Shown: positions 8,178 through 17,211 of the stretch, piece after piece
Numbering within the stretch: position 1 is the first letter of the stretch
Layout: the number at the start of each line of letters is the position of its first letter
DNA from: Paenalkalicoccus suaedae
GTDB lineage: Bacteria > Bacillota > Bacilli > Bacillales > Salisediminibacteriaceae
Reading direction: 5' to 3'
DNA length: 64,000 nt
Assembly: GCF_006965545.2 (NCBI RefSeq)
Contig: NZ_CP041372.2
Location: forward strand, 682,001-746,000
The notes under the pieces: generated by a model
What the model was told of the DNA's origin: nothing
Database searches by the model: none
What the model saw: the letters and a program-made list of their open reading frames with translations, nothing else
Made by a program: the position numbers and the translations under genes

Positions 8178-9848
8178 ATGACTGAGGAGAATCGCAAGCA
8201 GATTTCACATACTAAAAAATCCCAGGCTGGAGACAAATCGTCTCCGGCCCTTCTCCGTTTCATAAGGCGGCGTTGGCTTGAAACGTGGAATGGGAATCCA
8301 CCAGGGTTTATTCTCCTCACGATTGGAATTGTCGTTGCGATCCTGATGTCGATTCCGCTCCTTTATGTCATTTGGCGCTCTATATCTGCAGGCGCAGACA
8401 GCTGGATGCGTCTCCTCGGCGATCGTATCCCGCAATTACTATGGAACACCGTATCGCTAACCGTTGCCGTCACTGCCTTTGCGATCGTCATCGGGGTTTC
8501 TCTCGCATGGATCGTGACGCGCACAGATCTACCTGGACGCAAATGGTGGCAGTGGATGCTCGCCTTGCCACTAGTCATTCCGCCTTATGTCGGCGCGGTG
8601 ACGTACATTATCGTCTTTGGGCCGAGTGGCTTTTTAGCGCGCGCGTGGCGAGAGAGCGACATGATCACGATGAGCTTTCCGATCAACATTTATTCCTTCT
8701 GGGGCGTCTTTTTCGTCTTGACGATGTTCACCTATCCATACGTCTTTTTGATCGCTAGTGCTTCTCTTCGGAAAATGAATCGAAACTTCGAGGAGGTTGC
8801 CCGCTCTCAAGGGATGACGACGTCGCAAATATTCTGGAAGGTTAATTTGCCTTTACTTAGACCGGCAATAGGCGCAGGGGCGATCCTTATTTCTCTATAT
8901 GTCCTATCCGATTTCGGTGCTATTGCGATGATGCGCTACGTAACATTTACAGCGGCCATCTATTTCCAGCGAGCGAGCTTTGATATTCCGTCAGCAACGG
9001 TGCTAAGCCTTGTGCTGATCGTCATCACGATTATCGTTCTTTGGATCGAAGCGTACACGCGACGTAAAAACAAGTTTTACCAAACGTCTAACACGTTCCG
9101 AGAGCCCCAGATTTTATCGCTCGGTAAGTGGAAGCCACTCGCGATTATCTTTGTAAGTAGCGTCTTTTTTATGGCGGTCATTTTACCGATTGCAGTCCTC
9201 GTTTATTGGACAGTTATTGGAGCTGGGATGGGTGCGATTGATAGTAGCTTCTTTGAATTTGCTTGGAACAGTATTCAAGTATCTGGACTTGCAGCCCTTC
9301 TCTGTATGGTACTCGCGGTGCCAGTTATTTACTTAAAATCACGTCACCCGTCGATGATTTCAACGGGTATTGATAAGCTGAGCTACACAGGCTATGCATT
9401 ACCTGGCGTCATCGTGGCACTCGGTCTCGTATTTATTTTTAACAATCACGTGCCGTTGCTTTACAATACGTTTTATATGATTGCCATTGCCTTTGTCGTT
9501 CGCTTCTTACCGCAGGCGATGCAGGCTGGCGAAGCATCCTTAAGCCTTGTTTCGCCACGAATGGATGAAGCTGCTCGAAGCCTAGGCTATCCGGCGTGGA
9601 AGGTCATGCTTAAAGTGACGCTCCCATCGATTTTACCCGGTATCTTAGCCGGAGGAGCGCTCGTATTTGTTAGCTCGATTAAAGAGCTACCAGCAACATT
9701 AATGCTCCGCCCGCCTGGATTCGATACGCTCGCCGTGCGCGTTTACTATAACGCGTCCGAGGCTATCTATCACCAGGCGGCACCAGGAGCCTTATTGATC
9801 GTGCTAGTCTCCATCATTCCTCTTCACTATTTGCTGAAAAGGTATTAG
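8178..9848 (+). CDS. Ferric iron ABC transporter, fused permease (FbpB-like)
   Basis: Integral membrane permease of 556 residues made of two fused BPD_transp_1 domains with about twelve membrane segments. The two EAA loops that contact the ATPase are seen: EEVARSQGMTTSQIFWKVNL in the first half and DEAARSLGYPAWKVMLKVTL in the second. The fused form is usual for FbpB/FutB. It lies 43 bp after the binding protein with no terminator between, so the two are co-transcribed. The cytosolic N-terminus (about 35 residues) is basic. Confidence 0.93.
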   Translation: MTEENRKQISHTKKSQAGDKSSPALLRFIRRRWLETWNGNPPGFILLTIGIVVAILMSIPLLYVIWRSISAGADSWMRLLGDRIPQLLWNTVSLTVAVTAFAIVIGVSLAWIVTRTDLPGRKWWQWMLALPLVIPPYVGAVTYIIVFGPSGFLARAWRESDMITMSFPINIYSFWGVFFVLTMFTYPYVFLIASASLRKMNRNFEEVARSQGMTTSQIFWKVNLPLLRPAIGAGAILISLYVLSDFGAIAMMRYVTFTAAIYFQRASFDIPSATVLSLVLIVITIIVLWIEAYTRRKNKFYQTSNTFREPQILSLGKWKPLAIIFVSSVFFMAVILPIAVLVYWTVIGAGMGAIDSSFFEFAWNSIQVSGLAALLCMVLAVPVIYLKSRHPSMISTGIDKLSYTGYALPGVIVALGLVFIFNNHVPLLYNTFYMIAIAFVVRFLPQAMQAGEASLSLVSPRMDEAARSLGYPAWKVMLKVTLPSILPGILAGGALVFVSSIKELPATLMLRPPGFDTLAVRVYYNASEAIYHQAAPGALLIVLVSIIPLHYLLKRY

Positions 9849-9872
9849 ATACGCTTAATATGTGGTTGATTG

Positions 9873-9907
9873 AGCCCCTCGCTTTAGTTGGCGAGGGGCT
9901 TTTGTTT
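9873..9907 (+). terminator. Terminator of iron transporter operon
   Basis: AGCCCCTCGC pairs with GCGAGGGGCT, followed by TTTGTTT. Confidence 0.92.
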
Positions 9908-9921
9908 GGTTGAGATAGGAG

Positions 9922-10149
9922 TTATGGCAGAGTGGGATGAGGTTATGACAAAATGAGGTGCGGTTATGACAAAATGGCGTGAGGTTATGACAAGTTGAAG
10001 GAAAATTATGACAAGTTGCGGAGTATTTATGACAAAGCGGCGGATATTTATGACAAGTTGAAGGATAATTATGACAAGGTGCGGATTTACCGCAATTTTA
10101 CTTTTAGTTATCACGAAATGCGTATCAGTTATCACAAAGCCAAGCTCCG
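9922..10149. repeat. 21-bp phased TTATGACAA array
   Basis: TTATGACAA or a one-base variant starts at 9922, 9943, 9964, 9985, 10006, 10027, 10048 and 10069, each exactly 21 bp apart; after 39 bp two TTATCAC units follow at 10108 and 10129. The twelve bases between words vary. It fills the gap between the convergent permease and rhomboid genes. Because 21 is a multiple of three, frames on both strands encode heptads, but none has a ribosome binding site. The rest of the gap (10150-10271) shows nothing. Confidence 0.9.
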
Positions 10150-10271
10150 TTTTCAAACGAATGGATCTGTCGCGTCTCCTAGCTCCTTATTTGCGTCTAA
10201 TTAACGTGAGGTTTGACAATGTGGAGGTGTCCTGATGCACAAGTGATAAAGCCAGCTGCCCCTTTAGTAGA

Positions 10272-10306
10272 ACAAAGAGAAAGACCAGCTCCCAATGAGC
10301 TGGCCT
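10272..10306 (-). terminator. Terminator of rhomboid gene
   Basis: On the minus strand GGCCAGCTC pairs with GAGCTGGTC and runs into TTTCTCTTTG. Confidence 0.85.
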
Positions 10307-10331
10307 CCCTCGACATTCACATCATACAATT

Positions 10332-11087
10332 TTAAAAGAAGATCAAATCTACTACATAAAAGAACAGCACCATTAATCCAAATCCACCTGCAATGTACAC
10401 CCATTTTGCTTGGCGGAATCGCTCGCGTTTCTTCCAGCGGTCGGGGTCGAAGCCGACATCGTCCTGATCATGGACATTCTGGTAATAGCTCTCGCGTGTA
10501 ACTTTTGATAGAGTAAGAGGTGCTAACAGTGCACCTGCAATTAGACCAAAGATATGGGCAATGATATTAATATTAGGATTAATAAATGTCATAATGACAC
10601 CGATTACGATGATGACCGTAATAAGCTGAGCATTTTGAGAGTTTATCAGATCCTTCCGTACAAGTACCATGTACAAGTAAATACCGAACAATCCGTACAC
10701 CGCACCAGATGCTCCTAGGTGCCACGCTCGTGGATCGCCCAGGAAGTAATACACGACGTTGGCAAATATACCAGTTCCGAGATATACCATTAAAAAAGTG
10801 CCGCGACCAAGCATGCGTTCAAGCGCCGGTCCAAATAGGAATAGTGAAAAACTATTGAAGGCTACGTGCATGAGCCCTGCGTGAAGGAAGATCGGTGTCA
10901 CGAGTCGCCAATATTCTCCGAAGGCTACGTAGACGTTATTACCTATCCCTAACCAATAAATCTCGTCACCGCCTAAAAACCCAAACCAGTCCGTCCACAT
11001 ATATAGCACAAGGTTAATAAATATTAGAGCTGATACTACTTTATACTTGCGAAGAAATTCGCCAAAGCTTTCATTCCGAATAAACAT
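10332..11087 (-). CDS. ydcA: Rhomboid family intramembrane serine protease (YdcA-like)
   Basis: Membrane protein of 251 residues with about six or seven hydrophobic segments. The rhomboid catalytic serine is in GASGAVYGLFG (Ser127), with the histidine in NIIAHIFGLIAGALLAP and the loop residues HAGLMHVAFN. The frame opens eight codons earlier, but ATG 11087 (MFIRNESFGEFLRKY) fits homologues and has AAAGG upstream. It is divergent from acpS, exactly as ydcA is in B. subtilis. Substrate unknown. Confidence 0.88.
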   Translation of the reverse strand: MFIRNESFGEFLRKYKVVSALIFINLVLYMWTDWFGFLGGDEIYWLGIGNNVYVAFGEYWRLVTPIFLHAGLMHVAFNSFSLFLFGPALERMLGRGTFLMVYLGTGIFANVVYYFLGDPRAWHLGASGAVYGLFGIYLYMVLVRKDLINSQNAQLITVIIVIGVIMTFINPNINIIAHIFGLIAGALLAPLTLSKVTRESYYQNVHDQDDVGFDPDRWKKRERFRQAKWVYIAGGFGLMVLFFYVVDLIFF

Positions 11088-11191
11088 AGGATTCACGCCT
11101 TTTAAAGTCATTTAATCCCCTTCATAGTAGCATATAAGCACATTCAGCCGCTAGAAAGGGGTACTCTATTTATACGAAAGAGGGAGCCGTT

Positions 11192-11545
11192 ATGATTCAA
11201 GGAATCGGATTAGATGTGATCGAATTATCGCGCATTCAAACTATTATCGAGCGCCAACCCCGTTTTTACACACGTGTATTGACAGAAACAGAGCAACAAA
11301 CGTTTCTCACACTTAAAGGATCTAGGCAAGTGGAGTTTTTGGCTGGGCGATTTGCGGCGAAGGAAGCCTGCGCAAAGGCGCTCGGATGTGGGATTGGCGG
11401 CGAGCTGTCATTCCAAGATATTCAAATTGATAAAGATGCGTTAGGAAAACCTATTTTAGTCTGCGCCAAAGCGGAGAGAGCGCATGTCTCTATTACGCAT
11501 TCTAGAGAATTTGCGGCTGCACAAGTGATCATCGAAAAGGCATAA
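11192..11545 (+). CDS. acpS: Holo-[acyl-carrier-protein] synthase
   Basis: Transfers 4'-phosphopantetheine from CoA to the ACP serine in fatty acid synthesis. It has 117 residues, standard length. The metal-binding GIGLDVIELSRI motif (4-15) and RFAAKEACAKALG are present. ATG 11192 follows GAGGGAG. First gene of the conserved acpS-ydcC-alr neighbourhood. Confidence 0.96.
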   Translation: MIQGIGLDVIELSRIQTIIERQPRFYTRVLTETEQQTFLTLKGSRQVEFLAGRFAAKEACAKALGCGIGGELSFQDIQIDKDALGKPILVCAKAERAHVSITHSREFAAAQVIIEKA

Positions 11546-11604
11546 GCGTCGGGACAACCTCATATATGTGTAAGGCAACGACTAGACATAAAGGGGTTGA
11601 ACAG

Positions 11605-12825
11605 ATGAAGAGGATGATCGTTTTCGTTTTTGCGCTACTCATGCTACTTGCAGCCTGTGGCGAAAAGACGGAGCAGGATGTATTAAATGATATGGAGCAG
11701 CTGATGACGGACATGCAAGGGTATAAGGCAACTGCTACGATGACGCTGGAAACTGGAGAGGAGCCTCAGGAATATGAGGTGCAGATTTGGTACAAGCATC
11801 CTACTTACTACAAGGTAGAGCTTGCACACACAGAGAAGGAGCAGAAGCAAATTATTTTGCGGAACGATGAAGGCGTATTTGTGTTAACGCCATCGCTAAA
11901 TAAGAGTTTCCGCTTCCAGAGTGATTGGCCAGAGAATAATAGTCAGGTGTACATGTATGACTCGCTTTTAAACGATATTTTAATTGATGCAGAAAGACAG
12001 TTCGAGGCGGGAGAAGAGGAGTATACCTTCCGCACGAATACGAACTACTCCAATCAAAACTTGGCGCAACAGGAAATTAAGCTAGATAAAAAGACGCTGA
12101 CACCAACAGAGGTGGATGTAACTGATTTAAGCTTAAAGGTACTTGTACATGTCGATTTTGATTCCTTCGAGTTAAATCCGACGTTTACGGATCAGGATTT
12201 TTCTAAAGAAGCGGTGATGGGTGAATCTGTTCCAGAGGAGGGCGATGCCTCGAATAATGAAGGAGCAGAAGGTGCTACGAGTGATGACGGATTAGCGAAT
12301 GACAACGGCGGCGCTTCGGATGACCAAAACGAGGACGAAGGTAGCAACGAAGGGGATCGTGACGGTGCTGACGGTGGAGAAGATGGTGCCCAGAATGGAA
12401 ACGGTACTGGATCGGGTGAGGGCGGATCTGAAGATGGAGACGGCGTTGGGTCTGGTGAGAACGACGATTCCGCTACTGGCGACGCGTCTGCGTTTACCGT
12501 ATTCTATCCATTGTATGAACCGGATGGCACAACGCTTTCTTCTTCCGACGAAATTAATGATCGCGTCATTCTGACATACGATGGGACGCAGCCTTTTACA
12601 TTAATTCAGCAAAAGGCACGGTACATGCAGATGGATGCAGCAATTGATAGCGTCGGCGAACCACTCGATTTAGGCTTTACGATCGGGGTGCTAACAACTG
12701 ATGCAAAGGGCTTGTCGCTATCTTGGACCTATGCAGGAACAGAATTCTTCCTTGCCTCAAACGTGATGGAGCTCCAGGAGCTGGAGGCCGTAGCAAGAAG
12801 CGTGCATGGTACGGAGGAAAAATAG
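11605..12825 (+). CDS. ydcC: YdcC-like lipoprotein (LolA/DUF4367 fold)
   Basis: Exported lipoprotein of 406 residues: signal peptide ending LLAAC (Cys18), an N-terminal LolA/RseB-like domain (about 20-205, MEQLMTDMQGYKATATM), a very acidic Gly/Asp/Glu/Asn low-complexity insert of about 90 residues, and a C-terminal DUF4367-like domain (LYEPDGTTLSS onward). In B. subtilis ydcC is expressed in sporulation, but its role is unknown to me. AAAGGGG precedes ATG 11605; an earlier in-frame ATG at 11566 would put the signal peptide too far in. The insert makes it longer than the B. subtilis protein. Confidence 0.88.
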   Translation: MKRMIVFVFALLMLLAACGEKTEQDVLNDMEQLMTDMQGYKATATMTLETGEEPQEYEVQIWYKHPTYYKVELAHTEKEQKQIILRNDEGVFVLTPSLNKSFRFQSDWPENNSQVYMYDSLLNDILIDAERQFEAGEEEYTFRTNTNYSNQNLAQQEIKLDKKTLTPTEVDVTDLSLKVLVHVDFDSFELNPTFTDQDFSKEAVMGESVPEEGDASNNEGAEGATSDDGLANDNGGASDDQNEDEGSNEGDRDGADGGEDGAQNGNGTGSGEGGSEDGDGVGSGENDDSATGDASAFTVFYPLYEPDGTTLSSSDEINDRVILTYDGTQPFTLIQQKARYMQMDAAIDSVGEPLDLGFTIGVLTTDAKGLSLSWTYAGTEFFLASNVMELQELEAVARSVHGTEEK

Positions 12826-12854
12826 GTTAAGGTGCTAATTTCGAATAGACAGTA

Positions 12855-12882
12855 AAGGGCCCCGCTGATGCGGGGCCCTTTG
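12855..12882 (+). terminator. Terminator after ydcC
   Basis: AAGGGCCCCGC pairs with GCGGGGCCCTT across a four-base loop, followed by TG-rich sequence. Confidence 0.85.
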
Positions 12883-13042
12883 TGTGTTGAAGAGGGCTCG
12901 TATATGTTGGAAGTTCGCGAGGAGGGAATCACTGCGCGTAGGTAGGGGAGGATTGCTCAAATTTGATACGTGGTCGCGCGAGTTGAACAATTCTATACAT
13001 GAAGCGGAATGGATTCAATACTACATAAAGAAGCTTTAATAA

Positions 13043-13211
13043 GATGCCGGATACAGCCATGAAGTGTATTTGATAGATGATGCAAACTGCATGCAAAATG
13101 GCGCATCGATATCTATGAATGACGCATATTTTTTACCTTGACGCATACGGGATATCAACTGAAGCAACGAACATGTGATTTGATGCAACTAACGGGCAAT
13201 TTGGTGTAATG
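13043..13211. repeat. 21-bp phased GATGCAA/GACGCAT array
   Basis: Units start at 13043, 13064, 13079, 13100, 13121, 13140, 13161, 13182 and 13203; most steps are 21 bp. Words are GATGCAA, GACGCAT or GAAGCAA. Its word TTTGATGCA is the reverse complement of TGCATCAAA in the array at 30303, so the two arrays belong to one family in opposite orientation. It lies between the ydcC terminator and the alr promoter. The remainder of the 12883-13314 gap shows no gene. Confidence 0.75.
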
Positions 13212-13314
13212 AGACATCCGTTCAACGCAAGCCAAATTACTCCACTATAGACAGCTCGCTAAACCAACTACCATCCCATTCACACATTTTTCTAAATTAA
13301 AATTAAGGTAGGTT

Positions 13315-13345
13315 TTGACACGACGGGGGGCTAAATCGTTATAAT
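13315..13345 (+). promoter_or_regulatory. alr promoter
   Basis: TTGACA (13315-13320) and TATAAT (13340-13345) with a 19-bp spacer, slightly long. The TATAAT contains the ATG at 13344 that opens the longest reading frame, so that ATG cannot be in the mRNA. Confidence 0.7.
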
Positions 13346-13379
13346 GGAGAGATCAACGTTAAAAAGTGGAGGCTGGACT

Positions 13380-14552
13380 GTGGAATCGTTACGACCATTT
13401 TATCGAGATACTTGGGCAGAGGTTGATTTGGATGCAATCGCCCATAATATACACGCTATAAAATCAACGCTACCTGAGCATGTGCACATTATGGCGGTAG
13501 TAAAAGCGAACGCGTATGGACATGGCGCGGCCGATGTTGCGCGCGAATCACTTGCGGCAGGTGCGTCAATACTTGGAGTCGCCATATTAGATGAGGCGAT
13601 CGCTCTTCGTCAAGAAGGGATTGTGGCACCGATTTTGGTGATGGGTTACGTGAGACCAGAGGATGTAAAGATTGCCTGCGAGCTAAATATTACACTCACT
13701 GTCTTTCAGGCCGAGTGGGCAACGCTTGCCTTGCAAACTCTTCAAGACTCAACGCTCAAGCTACATTGTCACCTTAAGCTTGATACAGGTATGAATCGAA
13801 TAGGAATGAAGACCGAGGAGGAGATCGATGAGCTTTTAGCTGTTTTAGAAACAACGAAGAAGATCATCGTAGATGGCGCATACACACATTTAGCAAAAGC
13901 CGACGAGCATGATAAGCAATACACGTTCAAGCAAATTGATCGGTTTAATCAGCTTTTAGACCATCTCCGAATAAAAGGCATCGATCCATTCTTTAAGCAC
14001 TGTGCAAACAGTGCGGGGACTTTGCAGTATGAACAGGCTCCTTTCAACGTCATACGAGCTGGGATTGCCATGTACGGATTAACGCCATCTATAGAGATGA
14101 AGCCTACGCTGCCTGTCAAACTCAAACAGGCATTTTCTCTCCATAGTAAAGTGACGCATGTAAAACGTCTTGGACCTGGGGAGAAGGTTAGCTACGGTGG
14201 TACGTATGAAACGAAGCAAGAAGAGTGGATTATTACTATTCCGATTGGATATGCAGATGGCTTTATCCGAGCAAATCAGTCTGGGGAAGTGCTTGTTAAT
14301 GGGGACCGTGCGCCGATTGTCGGTCGAGTCTGTATGGACCAGCTGATGGTTCGGGTCAAAGAAGAAGTACCAGTTGGAACAAAGGTCACCTTGATTGGGG
14401 CGCAGGGCGACTCGCACATATCAACAGATGAAGTCGCAGAGAGACTCGAGACGATCAACTATGAGGTGTCGTGCATCATCAGCTACCGTGTGCCAAGGGC
14501 AATTGTAAAAGACGGCAAGACCCTACACATCCATAACCGCGTGTTTTCTTAA
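13380..14552 (+). CDS. alr: Alanine racemase
   Basis: PLP enzyme making D-alanine for peptidoglycan, cytosolic dimer. It has 390 residues. The PLP lysine is Lys42 in VVKANAYGHG and the catalytic tyrosine is in GEKVSYGGTY; CMDQLMV is the second active-site motif. The start is GTG 13380, with GGAGG seven bases upstream; the longer frame from ATG 13344 overlaps the promoter -10 and is rejected. Gene order ydcC-alr-ndoAI matches B. subtilis. Confidence 0.95.
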   Translation: MESLRPFYRDTWAEVDLDAIAHNIHAIKSTLPEHVHIMAVVKANAYGHGAADVARESLAAGASILGVAILDEAIALRQEGIVAPILVMGYVRPEDVKIACELNITLTVFQAEWATLALQTLQDSTLKLHCHLKLDTGMNRIGMKTEEEIDELLAVLETTKKIIVDGAYTHLAKADEHDKQYTFKQIDRFNQLLDHLRIKGIDPFFKHCANSAGTLQYEQAPFNVIRAGIAMYGLTPSIEMKPTLPVKLKQAFSLHSKVTHVKRLGPGEKVSYGGTYETKQEEWIITIPIGYADGFIRANQSGEVLVNGDRAPIVGRVCMDQLMVRVKEEVPVGTKVTLIGAQGDSHISTDEVAERLETINYEVSCIISYRVPRAIVKDGKTLHIHNRVFS

Positions 14553-14728
14553 AATTAGTAGGAAGCTTTGATGAATAGATGCTAAACTTTAAGATATAAC
14601 TTGCTAATCTATGCATATAGTAGTCTTAAGAAAAGGTTTAATATCACTACTGTACAACCTTTGTGCCATTATCTTACATGATTTGTTAGAAAATTGACGA
14701 AAAAGTTAAGAAATTGCCAAAAGTTGCT

Positions 14729-14757
14729 TTGCAATCTACTTTGTCAAATGATATGAT
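14729..14757 (+). promoter_or_regulatory. Candidate promoter of ndoAI-ndoA
   Basis: TTGCAA (14729-14734), 17-bp spacer, TATGAT (14752-14757). The predicted start near 14764 leaves a 40-base leader before the GTG at 14804. Confidence 0.55.
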
Positions 14758-14803
14758 TGAACAGGAATACAAACTTGTTTCGATGGCTACATGGAGGTGT
14801 TCG

Positions 14804-15082
14804 GTGTCTATGGAAAGTACAAAGAACATTACGGTTAGTTTACCGCAACAATTGGTGAATGAATTAGATGCATTAACAGAAGGTAAAGATGAAGATCGCT
14901 GCGCATTTATCCAACGTGCAACAAAAATGTACGTGCAGGAGCAAAAGAAGCTACTCATTCGCGAGACGATGCAACAGGGGTACGAAGAAATGGCGAAAAT
15001 CAACTTAATGATTGCAACGGAATCCTTTTTAGTTGAAGAGGAGGCTGAAAGTACGCTAGATCGCCTTGTTAGTGGGGTGTAG
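14804..15082 (+). CDS. ndoAI: Antitoxin NdoAI (EndoAI/MazE)
   Basis: Ribbon-helix-helix antitoxin of 92 residues that binds the toxin NdoA and probably represses its own promoter. The N-terminal [20 protein letters not shown] is the RHH core; the C-terminal [15 protein letters not shown] resembles the toxin-binding tail. The frame continues upstream to 14714, but GGAGG at 14793-14797 selects GTG 14804 (VSMESTKN); ATG 14810 would be too far. Ends five bases before ndoA. Confidence 0.93.
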   Translation: MSMESTKNITVSLPQQLVNELDALTEGKDEDRCAFIQRATKMYVQEQKKLLIRETMQQGYEEMAKINLMIATESFLVEEEAESTLDRLVSGV

Positions 15083-15087
15083 CGGAT

Positions 15088-15438
15088 TTGATAGTCAAAC
15101 GCGGTGATGTTTATTTTGCAGACTTATCACCAGTCGTTGGGTCAGAGCAGGGAGGAGTAAGACCTGTTTTGATCGTACAAAACGACATTGGGAACAGATT
15201 TAGCCCAACGGTGATTGTTGCAGCAATTACAGCACAAATTCAAAAAGCAAAACTACCAACACACGTAGAGATCAACGCTAAGCAATACGGATTTGATCGC
15301 GACTCGGTCATTTTATTAGAACAAATCCGCACGATTGACAAACAACGATTAACAGACAAAATTACTCATTTAGATGACGATATGATGTTAAAAGTGAATG
15401 ACGCATTGAACATAAGCATTGGCCTTATTGACTTTTAA
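15088..15438 (+). CDS. ndoA: Endoribonuclease toxin NdoA (MazF/EndoA)
   Basis: mRNA interferase, in B. subtilis cutting UACAU sites. It has 116 residues, the family length, starting TTG 15088 ([19 protein letters not shown]). It is very close to the B. subtilis protein, including [10 protein letters not shown], and shows no sign of decay. Cotranscribed with the antitoxin and followed by a terminator before the sigB module. Confidence 0.96.
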   Translation: MIVKRGDVYFADLSPVVGSEQGGVRPVLIVQNDIGNRFSPTVIVAAITAQIQKAKLPTHVEINAKQYGFDRDSVILLEQIRTIDKQRLTDKITHLDDDMMLKVNDALNISIGLIDF

Positions 15439-15451
15439 CACTCAGCGACCA

Positions 15452-15490
15452 AAAAGACTGGACTCCACGAACGGCAGATTCAGTCTTTTT
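15452..15490 (+). terminator. Terminator after ndoA
   Basis: AAGACTG pairs with CAGTCTT with a long loop, followed by TTTTG; separates ndoA from the rsb operon. Confidence 0.75.
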
Positions 15491-15596
15491 TGTATGGACA
15501 TATGTTTGGAAGCATTCTTTGACAATGTTTGCAATTAGGTATAAACAGTGAAATAATGAAAGTATCATTTTTTAAAAGTAGAGTGGAGGAAAGACA

Positions 15597-16424
15597 ATGA
15601 ATCCTAAGGTCAGGGATGAAGTACTAAAACACAGACAAACAATTATCGAATCGTGGCTCGAGTCAATTGAGCAATTTCGAGCAGACGATCTTTTACAGAA
15701 TATCTCTGATACCATGTACGAGAATACGAACCGTGAGTTCGTAAACAAACTAGTACTCACTATTCAAAACGGTGAGACAAACGCAGAAAATGACTTGAAC
15801 CAATATGTAGAGCGCTTAATCCAAATGGGATGGCCGCTTAACTATATCACACGAGGACTTCAAGAGTTTAGGAAGACAACGATTCGCGTGTTGGCTTCTG
15901 AAAGCAACCAAGACAGTGAGCATATTGAATATTTCCTAGAGATCGAAGACTGGATTGATGATGTCATCAATGTACTAGTGAATCAATATTCTGGATCTTG
16001 GGAGAATACTGTTTTTCTACAAAAAATGGCACTTAAGGAATTATCCGCACCGCTAATTCCTGTTTTTGAGCACATTAGCGTAATGCCATTGGTCGGGACG
16101 ATCGATACAGAACGCGCTAAGCTCATCATGGAAAATCTGTTAGACGGAGTTATCGAGCACCGGTCGCAGGTAGTATTAATTGATATTACTGGCGTGCCAG
16201 TAGTAGACACAATGGTTGCGCACCATATTATTCAAGCTTCGGAAGCTGTACGACTAGTTGGGGCGAAATGTATCCTAGTTGGAATCCGTCCGGAAATTGC
16301 GCAGACAATTGTAAACTTAGGGATTGATCTTGGTAAATTCCCTACAAAAAGCACGCTCAAAAAAGGAATTGAATCAGCCTTAGAGATGACGAAAAAACAA
16401 ATCGTCGAGCTCGAAGGTAAATAG
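15597..16424 (+). CDS. rsbR: Stressosome scaffold RsbR
   Basis: Co-antagonist protein of the stressosome that senses environmental stress. It has 275 residues: an N-terminal non-heme globin-like sensor (about 1-135) and a C-terminal STAS domain with the phosphorylatable threonines around [12 protein letters not shown]. With RsbS it sequesters RsbT. The GGAGG-type site precedes ATG 15597. A TTGACA at 15519 and TATAAA at 15540 may be its promoter, but the spacing is only 15 bp. Confidence 0.93.
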   Translation: MNPKVRDEVLKHRQTIIESWLESIEQFRADDLLQNISDTMYENTNREFVNKLVLTIQNGETNAENDLNQYVERLIQMGWPLNYITRGLQEFRKTTIRVLASESNQDSEHIEYFLEIEDWIDDVINVLVNQYSGSWENTVFLQKMALKELSAPLIPVFEHISVMPLVGTIDTERAKLIMENLLDGVIEHRSQVVLIDITGVPVVDTMVAHHIIQASEAVRLVGAKCILVGIRPEIAQTIVNLGIDLGKFPTKSTLKKGIESALEMTKKQIVELEGK

Positions 16425-16435
16425 GGGGGCTTGTT

Positions 16436-16792
16436 GTGCGAATTCCTATTCTTAAACTACATGATTATCTATTAATCTCTGTCCAAGTAGAATTAGATGA
16501 TCAAACTGCTCTGCAGTTTCAAGAAGACGTGTTAGAAAAAATTCATCAAGAAGGGTCGAGAGGCGTTGTTATCGACCTAACCTCCGTAGATATGATAGAT
16601 TCCTTCATCGCAAAAGTGTTAGGCGATGTAGTCGATATGTCTAATTTAATGGGAGCGAAAGTCGTATTAACTGGGATCCAACCAGCGGTTGCGATTACCC
16701 TCATTGACATGGGCATTGTGCTTGATGATGTTCCGACTGCATTAGACCTTGAACAAGGGTTGGAGAGACTCCAACTCGAATTGGAGGGTTGA
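16436..16792 (+). CDS. rsbS: Stressosome antagonist RsbS
   Basis: Single STAS-domain protein of 118 residues that binds RsbT until phosphorylated on a serine in the DSFIAK segment ([14 protein letters not shown]). GTG start at 16436, 11 bases after rsbR. Confidence 0.93.
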   Translation: MRIPILKLHDYLLISVQVELDDQTALQFQEDVLEKIHQEGSRGVVIDLTSVDMIDSFIAKVLGDVVDMSNLMGAKVVLTGIQPAVAITLIDMGIVLDDVPTALDLEQGLERLQLELEG

Positions 16793-16794
16793 TT

Positions 16795-17196
16795 ATGCAA
16801 GTTCAAACCCATGTTGATATAAACAGTGAATGGGGTATCGTTGCTGCCAGACAAGCAGGACGTAAATTAGCGCGAGAAATTGGATTCGGTTCTGTTGATC
16901 AGGCACGAATCACGACTGCCATCTCAGAGCTTGCAAGAAACATTTATTTATATGCAAACAAGGGACAAATTCAAATAGAAGAAGTAGCTGCTTCAGGCAA
17001 ACGTGGAATAAAAATTATTGCAGATGATCAAGGACCAGGGATTAAGGATCTTAGACGCGTAATGGAAGATGGTTTTACGACGTCAGGCGGACTTGGGGCC
17101 GGCTTGCCAGGTGTGAGACGCTTAATGGACGAGTTTTCTATTGATTCGGAGTTAGACCAGGGGACGACGATTACTGCAACGAAGTGGCTTCGTTAG
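16795..17196 (+). CDS. rsbT: Serine/threonine kinase and RsbU activator RsbT
   Basis: GHKL-fold kinase that phosphorylates RsbR and RsbS; once freed it activates the RsbU phosphatase. It has 133 residues, with the N box ISELARNIYLYA and ATP-lid motifs DDQGPGI and TSGGLGAGLPG. TTGGAGGG selects ATG 16795 rather than TTG 16789. Confidence 0.95.
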   Translation: MQVQTHVDINSEWGIVAARQAGRKLAREIGFGSVDQARITTAISELARNIYLYANKGQIQIEEVAASGKRGIKIIADDQGPGIKDLRRVMEDGFTTSGGLGAGLPGVRRLMDEFSIDSELDQGTTITATKWLR

Positions 17197-17211
17197 GGAG
17201 GTGCGCTCGTT

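Noticed and set aside
8285-8758. 157-codon frame inside the permease gene
   Set aside because: Alternate-frame shadow of the membrane protein, with implausible Arg/Cys/His composition.
9884-10204. Frames on both strands of the TTATGACAA array encoding heptad repeats
   Set aside because: The 21-bp period makes heptads automatically; no ribosome binding site and starts fall inside repeat words.
13344-13379. Twelve extra N-terminal codons for alanine racemase
   Set aside because: The ATG is part of the TATAAT promoter element, and GGAGG points to GTG 13380.
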